DNA from: Paractinoplanes polyasparticus
Lineage (GTDB): Bacteria; Actinomycetota; Actinomycetes; Mycobacteriales; Micromonosporaceae
Reading direction: 5' to 3'
DNA: 64,000 bases
NCBI RefSeq assembly: GCF_019710575.1
Contig: NZ_JAHWFK010000022.1
Location: 42,529-106,528 of the forward strand
Below are positions 58,853 to 64,000 of the stretch, piece by piece. Both the position numbers and the translations under genes were made by a program. How positions within the stretch are numbered: position 1 is the stretch's first letter; every line of letters starts with the position of its first letter. Below the pieces are notes generated by a model. The model ran no database searches. It worked only from the letters and a program-made list of their open reading frames with translations, and was not told the DNA's origin.

Positions 58853-59755
58853 GTGCCGATGTCGTTCACTCTTTTTCCCGGTACGCGCCTCGCGCTGGCG
58901 CTCGAGAGCCTGGCCGGCCTGAGCGTCGGTGACGCGCTGGGCGCCCAGCATTTCGTCACCCCGGTCGACCCGGCCCAGCCACCGGCGGCGCCCTGGCCGT
59001 GGACCGACGACACCGAGCAGGCGTGCTGTCTGGTCGCCGTGCTCGCCGAGGGCGACTTCGACCGCGACGCGTTCGCCGACCTGCTGGGCCGCCACCACGA
59101 TCCCTACCGGGGCTACGGTCCGGGCGCGGTCGTGATGCTGCGCGAGATCCGCAACGGGCTGCCGTGGCCGATCGCGGCGGCGGCCGCCTTCGACGGGCAG
59201 GGCTCGGCCGGCAACGGCGCCGCCATGCGAGCCGCCCCGCTCGGCGCCTGGCACGCCGACTCGCTTGCCCACGCGGCCGCGCAGGGCGCGCGGGCGGCCG
59301 AGGTCACCCACGCCCACCCCGAGGGCATCGCCGGGGGAGTGGCGGTCGCCGTGGCGGCCGCGGTCGCGGCAGCGGGCCGGCTCGACGGCCACCGCCCGGG
59401 TCTGCTGGGGGCGGTGGCCGCGCACACGCCCGACGGCCTCGTCCGCGACGGTCTGCTGGCGGCCGGCCGGTTCCGCGATCCGCTCGAGGCAGCGTACGAG
59501 CTCGGCAACGGCGCCCGGGCGATGGCGCGCGACACCGTGCCGTTCGCCGTTTGGGTGGCCGACCGGTTCCTCGACGACTATCCGGCGGCCATCGCGGCCT
59601 GCCTGCGCGCCGGCGGCGACGTGGACACCACGTGCGCGATCGCCGGCGGCATCGTGGCCGCCCACACCGGTCCCGACGGCATCCCGCCCGACTGGCTCGC
59701 CGCGCGCGAGCCACTGCCCACCTGGCTGGCTGCCGCCACCGCGACCGGCGAATAG
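58853..59755 (+). CDS. ADP-ribosylglycohydrolase family protein
   Basis: A 300-residue all-helical hydrolase of the DraG/ARH fold. Metal-site motifs are visible: LSVGDALGAQ (about 23), WTDDTEQACC (about 50), GNGAAMRAAPLG (about 122) and GGDVDTTCAIAGGIVAAHTG (about 260), which together hold two Mg ions. It removes ADP-ribose or a related group from proteins or small molecules; the specific target is unknown. GTG 58853 is taken because of the leaderless promoter; ATG 58859 is a near alternative. Confidence 0.87.
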   Translation: MPMSFTLFPGTRLALALESLAGLSVGDALGAQHFVTPVDPAQPPAAPWPWTDDTEQACCLVAVLAEGDFDRDAFADLLGRHHDPYRGYGPGAVVMLREIRNGLPWPIAAAAAFDGQGSAGNGAAMRAAPLGAWHADSLAHAAAQGARAAEVTHAHPEGIAGGVAVAVAAAVAAAGRLDGHRPGLLGAVAAHTPDGLVRDGLLAAGRFRDPLEAAYELGNGARAMARDTVPFAVWVADRFLDDYPAAIAACLRAGGDVDTTCAIAGGIVAAHTGPDGIPPDWLAAREPLPTWLAAATATGE

Positions 59756-59898
59756 CCGTCGCCGCGGCGACGCTGCTCACCTGGCCGGCCGCCGGCACGG
59801 CGACCGGCGAACGACCCGTCGTCGCGGCTCGGCGAAACAATCCCGTTCGCTCCCGGCACCTTCCTCAGGTGGGGCGGCGCCGAGCCGAATCGGCCTTC

Positions 59899-61173
59899 AT
59901 GTCCCGGGTCCGGAACCTCATCGCCGGCAGCGGTCTCGTCGTCGCCGCGGCGTGGTCGTTGTCCGAGCCCACGTGGATCGACATCGTCCAGGCCGTGAGC
60001 ATCCTCGCGCTGCTCCTCGCGGTGCTGCGCATGCGCGCCGCGCGGGACGCGGACCGGCGTGCGCTGCGCCGCGGTGCGGCCCGCGAGCAGGTGCTCAGCG
60101 AGCTGGGCACGGCCCTGATCCACACCACCGACCCGGCCGAGGTGCGCCGCCTCGCTGTCCGGGCCGCGGGCACGCTGCTCGCGGAGTGCCCTGGCGCGCG
60201 GGCGACCATCCTCGAGATCGGCGACGGCGCGTTCACCGGGGCCGTCGGGGTGCGCGCCGACGCTCCGCGCGGGCGCACAGTGGCGGACGTCGGGGTGCGC
60301 GCCGACGCTCCGCGCGGGCGCACGGTGCCGGCCGTCGGAGCGACCACGGAGTTGATCGACCGGCTGCGCGCCGGTGAGGTGGTGGTCGTCCGCAACCCGG
60401 ACGAGCTGGGGTGCGCCGGCCTGGAGCCGGCGGCCGACCGCCCGTACACGCTGCTGCCGCTGACCGGCGGTGACCGATTCTCGGGCGTGCTCGCCGTGAG
60501 CGCCGAGGGCGAGCTGCCGGCCGAGGTCCTCCCGTCGTTGCAGGCGCTGCGCGCTCAGGTGGCTCTCGCGCTGGCCGGTGTCGCGCTGACCGCGGAACTG
60601 ACCGATCGGGCCCTGCGCGACCCGCTGACCGGGCTCGGCAACCGGGCGATGCTGCGCGAGCGGATCGGCGAGGCCCTGGCCCGGTCGAAGCGCACCGGCC
60701 GCCCGGTCGGCACGCTGCTGCTCGACCTCAACGGGTTCAAGCAGGTCAACGATCTGCACGGGCACAACGTGGGCGACCGGCTGTTGCAGGCGGTCGCCGA
60801 GCGGCTGCGCGGGTGCGTGCGCGAACAGGACACCGTCGGGCGGCTCGGCGGTGACGAGTTCGTGGTTGTCACCGAGGATCTGACCTCGGCTCGGGACGCG
60901 CTCACCGTGGCCGGGCGGATCGTGGAGGCGCTCGACGAGACGATCCCGGCGGGGGCTCGCCGGCTGCGGACGCCGGCCAGTGTCGGGGTGGCGCTGTCGC
61001 ACGCCGGCCTGACCAGCCCGGACGACCTGCTGCGCCTGGCCGGCGCCGCGATGCACGAGGCCAAGCGCCGGGGCGGCGGCTTCCTGTTGCACGGAGCACC
61101 CGCCGCGCAGCCGCTGTCGCCGGCCGCGCAGCCGCTGTCGCCGGCCGCGCAGCCTCTAAGCTCGGGCGTGTGA
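59899..61173 (+). CDS. GAF-GGDEF diguanylate cyclase
   Basis: A 424-residue signalling enzyme. Two N-terminal membrane helices (LIAGSGLVVAAAWSL and IVQAVSILALLLAVL), a GAF-like domain (about 65-220) and a GGDEF domain (about 235-390): DPLTGLGNRAMLRERI, then RLGGDEFVVVTED. The active site is canonical and a product-inhibition I-site RxxD (REQD) lies five residues before it, so it should make cyclic di-GMP. The GAF domain contains a 15-residue tandem duplication and the tail three QPLSPAA copies. ATG 59899. Its stop overlaps the HIT gene (GTGA). Confidence 0.88.
   Translation: MSRVRNLIAGSGLVVAAAWSLSEPTWIDIVQAVSILALLLAVLRMRAARDADRRALRRGAAREQVLSELGTALIHTTDPAEVRRLAVRAAGTLLAECPGARATILEIGDGAFTGAVGVRADAPRGRTVADVGVRADAPRGRTVPAVGATTELIDRLRAGEVVVVRNPDELGCAGLEPAADRPYTLLPLTGGDRFSGVLAVSAEGELPAEVLPSLQALRAQVALALAGVALTAELTDRALRDPLTGLGNRAMLRERIGEALARSKRTGRPVGTLLLDLNGFKQVNDLHGHNVGDRLLQAVAERLRGCVREQDTVGRLGGDEFVVVTEDLTSARDALTVAGRIVEALDETIPAGARRLRTPASVGVALSHAGLTSPDDLLRLAGAAMHEAKRRGGGFLLHGAPAAQPLSPAAQPLSPAAQPLSSGV
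60244..60325 (+). repeat. 45-bp tandem duplication inside the GAF coding region
   Basis: GTCGGGGTGCGCGCC... recurs 45 nt later (60244 and 60289), duplicating VGVRADAPRGRTV in frame. Confidence 0.85.
61102..61158 (+). repeat. 21-bp triplicate at the cyclase 3' end
   Basis: GCCGCGCAGCCGCTGTCGCC-type unit starts at 61102, 61123 and 61144, encoding AAQPLSP repeats. Confidence 0.85.
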
Positions 61174-61706
61174 GTGACGAAGCCGAGCACGTCGAAACCG
61201 GGGAGCCCGACGGTCTGGAGCGGCTGTGGACGCCGCACCGGTTGGGCTACGTCACCGGCGAGGAGCGACCCGACGGCGGCTACGAGAAGCCGTCCGGCTG
61301 CCCCTTCTGTCAGGCGCCGGCCGCCGACACGCTTGTTGTCGCCCGTGGTGAGCTCGTGTTCGCCGTGCTCAACCTCTATCCGTACAACCCGGGGCACCTC
61401 ATGGTCTGCCCCTACCGGCACGTCGCCGACTACACCGACCTCACCGACGACGAGACCGTCGAGCTGGCCGCCTTCACCCGCACGGCGATGCGCGTGATCC
61501 GCACGGTGAGCACCCCGCACGGCTTCAACCTGGGCATGAACCAGGGCGCCGTGGCCGGCGCGGGCATCGCGGCCCACCTGCACCAGCACGTGGTGCCCCG
61601 GTGGGGCGGCGACGCGAACTTCATGTCGGTGGTGAGCCGCACCAAGGTGCTGCCCCAGCTGCTCGACGACACCCGGCGGCTACTGCTCAAGGCGTGGCCG
61701 GCCTAG
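61170..61706 (+). CDS. HIT family hydrolase (Ap4A phosphorylase-like)
   Basis: A 178-residue HIT protein. A zinc-type CPFC near residue 45 and the histidine triad HLHQHVVPRW (about residue 136) are present; the layout LYPYNPGHLMVCPYRHVADYTDL and GFNLGMNQGAVAGAGIAAHLHQH resembles actinobacterial Ap4A phosphorylase. It would split diadenosine tetraphosphate or related nucleotides. GTG 61170 overlaps the cyclase stop, so the two are translationally coupled. Confidence 0.88.
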   Translation: MSDEAEHVETGEPDGLERLWTPHRLGYVTGEERPDGGYEKPSGCPFCQAPAADTLVVARGELVFAVLNLYPYNPGHLMVCPYRHVADYTDLTDDETVELAAFTRTAMRVIRTVSTPHGFNLGMNQGAVAGAGIAAHLHQHVVPRWGGDANFMSVVSRTKVLPQLLDDTRRLLLKAWPA

Positions 61707-61714
61707 GGTCCGCG

Positions 61715-63874
61715 TCACCGTGCGGCGGACTCCTTCTTCGCGCTCTCGGCGAGGTGCGGCGGCATCGGCTCGTGGCGGGCGTACGTACGGGTGAAGGTGC
61801 CCGCCCCGGACGACAGCGCGCGCAGCTCCACGGCGTACCGGATCAGCTCGGTCGCCGGCACCTCGGCCCGCACCAGGCTGTACGAGCCGGTGTCCTCGTT
61901 CTCGGTGCCGAGCGGTCGCCCCCGGCGTCCCGAGAGGTCGCTCATCACCGCCCCGACATACGTCTCGGGCACCCGGACGACGATCTCGTCGATCGGCTCG
62001 AGCAGGGTGACCTGCCCGGCCGCGGCCGCCTCGCGCAGGGCCAGGGCCCCGGCTGTCTGGAACGCGGCGTCCGACGAGTCGACGCTGTGCGCCTTGCCGT
62101 CGAACAGCGTCACCCGCACGTCCACCACCGGATATCCAGTGGCCAGCCCGCGCTCGAGCTGGGCCCGCACCCCCTTCTCGACCGAGGGGATGTAGTTGTG
62201 CGGCACCGCGCCGCCGACCACCTTGTCGACGAACTCGAAACCGGACCCGCGCGGCAGCGGCTCGACGTGGAGGTCGCAGACCGCGTACTGCCCGTGGCCG
62301 CCGGACTGCTTCACGTGCCGCCCGTGGCCCTTGGCGGCCGAGCCGAACGTCTCGCGCAGCGGCACCTTGACCGGCTCGGTGTCGAGCTCGACCCCGCCCG
62401 AGCGCAGCCGCTCGAGCACGACGTCGGCGTGCGACTCGCCCATCGTCCACAGCACCAGCTGGTGGGTGTCGGCGTTGCGTTCGAGCCGCATGGTCGGGTC
62501 GCCGGCGACGAGCCGGGCCAGGTTCTTGGCCAGCGCGTCCTCGTCCGAGCGGGTCTTGGCGACCACGGCGATCGGCAGCAGCGGCTCGGGCATCGACCAC
62601 GGCTCCATCAGCAGCGGCTGGTCCTTGCTGCTGAGCGTGTCGCCGGTCTCGGCGGTGCCCGACTTGGTGATCGCGCAGATGTCGCCGGCGATGCATGACG
62701 ACACCTCGCGCAACTGGGCGCCGAGCGGGGAGTAGACGTGCGCGACGCGCTCGTCGGCGTCGTGGTCGGGGTGCCCGCGCTCGGCCAGGCCGTGCCCCGA
62801 GACGTGCAGCGTCTGTTCCGGGCGCAGGGTGCCGCTGAACACCCGGACCAGCGAGACCCGGCCCACGTGCCGGTCGATCGTGGTCTTGACCACCTCGGCC
62901 ACCAGCGGCCCGTCGGGGTCGCAGCGCAGCGGCGGCCGCGGTGAGCCGTCGACCCCGGTGACCACCGGCAGGTCGTGCTCGAGCGGCGAGGGCGCGCCGC
63001 TGACCAGGCCGTCGAGCAGCGCGTCGAGACCGACGCCGGTGCCCGAGCAGACCGGGATCACCGGATAGAAGTTGCCCCGGGCGACCGCCTTCTCGAGGTC
63101 CGGCAGCAGGGTGTCGGTGCTGATCAGCTCGCCGCCCAGGTAGCGGTCCATCAGGGTCTCGTCCTCGCTCTCGGCGATGATCCCCTCGATGAGCGCGTTC
63201 CGGTCGTCGGCGATCGGGTTCAGGTGTTCGGGCTCGGCCTCGCCGACCCGCGGCGGGTACCCCTCGGAGTAGTCGAGCACCCGCAGCGTGACCAGGCCGA
63301 TCAGGCCGGCCACGGACTGGCCGTCGTCGCCCAGCATGGGCTGATAGATCGGCATGACGTTCTCGCCGAAGGCCTCCTGGATGGTGGCCAGGGTTTCTTC
63401 GTAGTCGGCCCGCGGGTGGTCGAGCCGGGTGATCGCCACCGCCCGGGGCAGGCCCACCGCGGCGCACTCGTCCCAGAGCGCCACGGTGGCGTCGTCGACG
63501 CCGTCGACGGCCGAGACGACGAAGAGCGCGGCGTCCGCGGCCCGCAGGCCGGCGCGCAGCTCACCGACGAAGTCGGCGTAGCCCGGGGTGTCGAGCAGGT
63601 TGATCTTGACGTCCTGATGCACCAGTGGCGCGCAGGCCAGCGCGACCGAGCGCTGCTGCCGCACGGCGGCCGGATCGTGGTCCGACACCGTGGTGCCGTC
63701 GGTCACCGAACCGGCCCGGGAAATGGTTCCGGTGGCTGCCAGCAGGGCTTCCACCAGCGTGGTCTTGCCCGCGCCGGAGTGTCCCACCAGCACCACGTTG
63801 CGTACTCTGCCGGGCTCAGTCACCACCGGCGCGGCCGCGCCGTTGAGCCCCTTCTCCGAGACCTTCTGCGCCAT
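61715..63874 (-). CDS. Elongation factor G-like GTPase (EF-G2 type)
   Basis: A 719-residue EF-G paralogue. G1 GHSGAGKTTL (about 31-40), switch/G3 DTPGYADFV (about 94), G4 position TRLD (about 148) instead of NKxD, then domains II-V (GHGQYAVCDLHVEPLPRGSGFEFVDKVVGGAVPHNYIPSVEKGV is domain IV). EF-G2 proteins of this kind have uncertain function and are not the main translocase. ATG 63874 has AGGAG 8 nt upstream; ATG 63892 is possible but lies in a repeat. A 49-bp tandem repeat abuts the start. Confidence 0.85.
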   Translation of the reverse strand: MAQKVSEKGLNGAAAPVVTEPGRVRNVVLVGHSGAGKTTLVEALLAATGTISRAGSVTDGTTVSDHDPAAVRQQRSVALACAPLVHQDVKINLLDTPGYADFVGELRAGLRAADAALFVVSAVDGVDDATVALWDECAAVGLPRAVAITRLDHPRADYEETLATIQEAFGENVMPIYQPMLGDDGQSVAGLIGLVTLRVLDYSEGYPPRVGEAEPEHLNPIADDRNALIEGIIAESEDETLMDRYLGGELISTDTLLPDLEKAVARGNFYPVIPVCSGTGVGLDALLDGLVSGAPSPLEHDLPVVTGVDGSPRPPLRCDPDGPLVAEVVKTTIDRHVGRVSLVRVFSGTLRPEQTLHVSGHGLAERGHPDHDADERVAHVYSPLGAQLREVSSCIAGDICAITKSGTAETGDTLSSKDQPLLMEPWSMPEPLLPIAVVAKTRSDEDALAKNLARLVAGDPTMRLERNADTHQLVLWTMGESHADVVLERLRSGGVELDTEPVKVPLRETFGSAAKGHGRHVKQSGGHGQYAVCDLHVEPLPRGSGFEFVDKVVGGAVPHNYIPSVEKGVRAQLERGLATGYPVVDVRVTLFDGKAHSVDSSDAAFQTAGALALREAAAAGQVTLLEPIDEIVVRVPETYVGAVMSDLSGRRGRPLGTENEDTGSYSLVRAEVPATELIRYAVELRALSSGAGTFTRTYARHEPMPPHLAESAKKESAAR

Positions 63875-63875
63875 G

Positions 63876-64000
63876 CCGGTCGCTCCTGCCATTCCGAGGT
63901 CTTCTGCGGCAGGCCATCCGGGGGCCGGTCGCTCCTGCCATTCCGAGGTCTTCTGCGGCAGGCCATCCGGGGGCCGGTCGCTCCTGCCATTCCGAGGTCT
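63876..64000. repeat. 49-bp tandem repeat upstream of the EF-G2 gene
   Basis: Copies begin at 63876, 63925 and 63974 (last truncated by the window edge). On the minus strand each includes an ATG-GCAGGAGCGACCGG block, i.e. the gene's own RBS sequence, so the array is a multiplied translation-start region. More copies may exist beyond 64000. Confidence 0.9.

Overview
The window is high-GC, gene-dense chromosomal DNA from an actinomycete. The third-codon GC bias, frequent GTG starts, an F420-type luciferase-like oxidoreductase, NB-ARC/TPR regulator debris, DUF3618/DUF4235/DUF3072 small proteins and a DUF6401-like gene point to Micromonosporaceae, perhaps an Actinoplanes relative; this placement is inference. 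I see no rRNA, tRNA, CRISPR array, transposase or integrase. About 70 protein genes are supported, several of them small genes (42 to 93 aa).

Layout. 1-8.3 kb: a partial unknown gene diverges from a phosphotransferase/DUF3800/isoaspartyl-methyltransferase operon, followed by a phospholipase D, an M29 aminopeptidase and a SEC-C protein. 8.3-13 kb: a MarR-controlled pirin, a second MarR with a divergent, internally deleted SDR, and a sugar-acid pair (enolase-superfamily dehydratase plus epimerase/dehydrogenase). 13-19.5 kb: a Clp-N protein with its HTH regulator, VOC protein, PAS-GAF-SpoIIE-HATPase phosphatase and a membrane channel-like protein. 19.5-27 kb: rifampicin monooxygenase with an upstream RAE-like inverted repeat, small proteins, lipoprotein, two SRPBCC proteins, a YihY membrane protein and an FAD desaturase-like enzyme. 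27-32 kb: glycosyltransferase, then an ABC exporter with a DesK/NarL-type two-component system. 32-41.8 kb: secreted CHAP hydrolase with 40-residue repeats, a decayed AfsR-like regulator, several unknown genes, an AraC regulator, VOC protein, XRE-type regulator with no visible start codon, aldo/keto reductase and a frameshifted chromate transporter. 41.8-51 kb: RecQ, F420 enzyme, GH3 hexosaminidase, envelope proteins (DUF1206, MscS, holin-like, DUF3618, DUF4235) and a cold-shock protein. 51-64 kb: aldo/keto reductase, trans-aconitate methyltransferase coupled to an adenosine-deaminase-family enzyme, a secreted degenerate zincin-like protein next to an OmpR-type two-component system, ADP-ribosylglycohydrolase, GAF-GGDEF cyclase, HIT phosphorylase and an EF-G-like GTPase.

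How genes work together. Several local regulator-target circuits can be read directly: matched palindromes in front of both the MarR gene and pirin; a large palindrome in the second MarR/SDR intergenic region; twin 16-bp palindromes that coincide with the -35 and -10 of the HTH/Clp-N operon; and a 22-bp palindrome before the ABC/two-component operon. At least fifteen genes show a TANNNT hexamer 5-7 nt before the start codon and no Shine-Dalgarno, the signature of leaderless transcripts. The most notable single element is the RAE-like repeat before the rifampicin monooxygenase. Function calls rest on motif recognition by eye; no database search was run.
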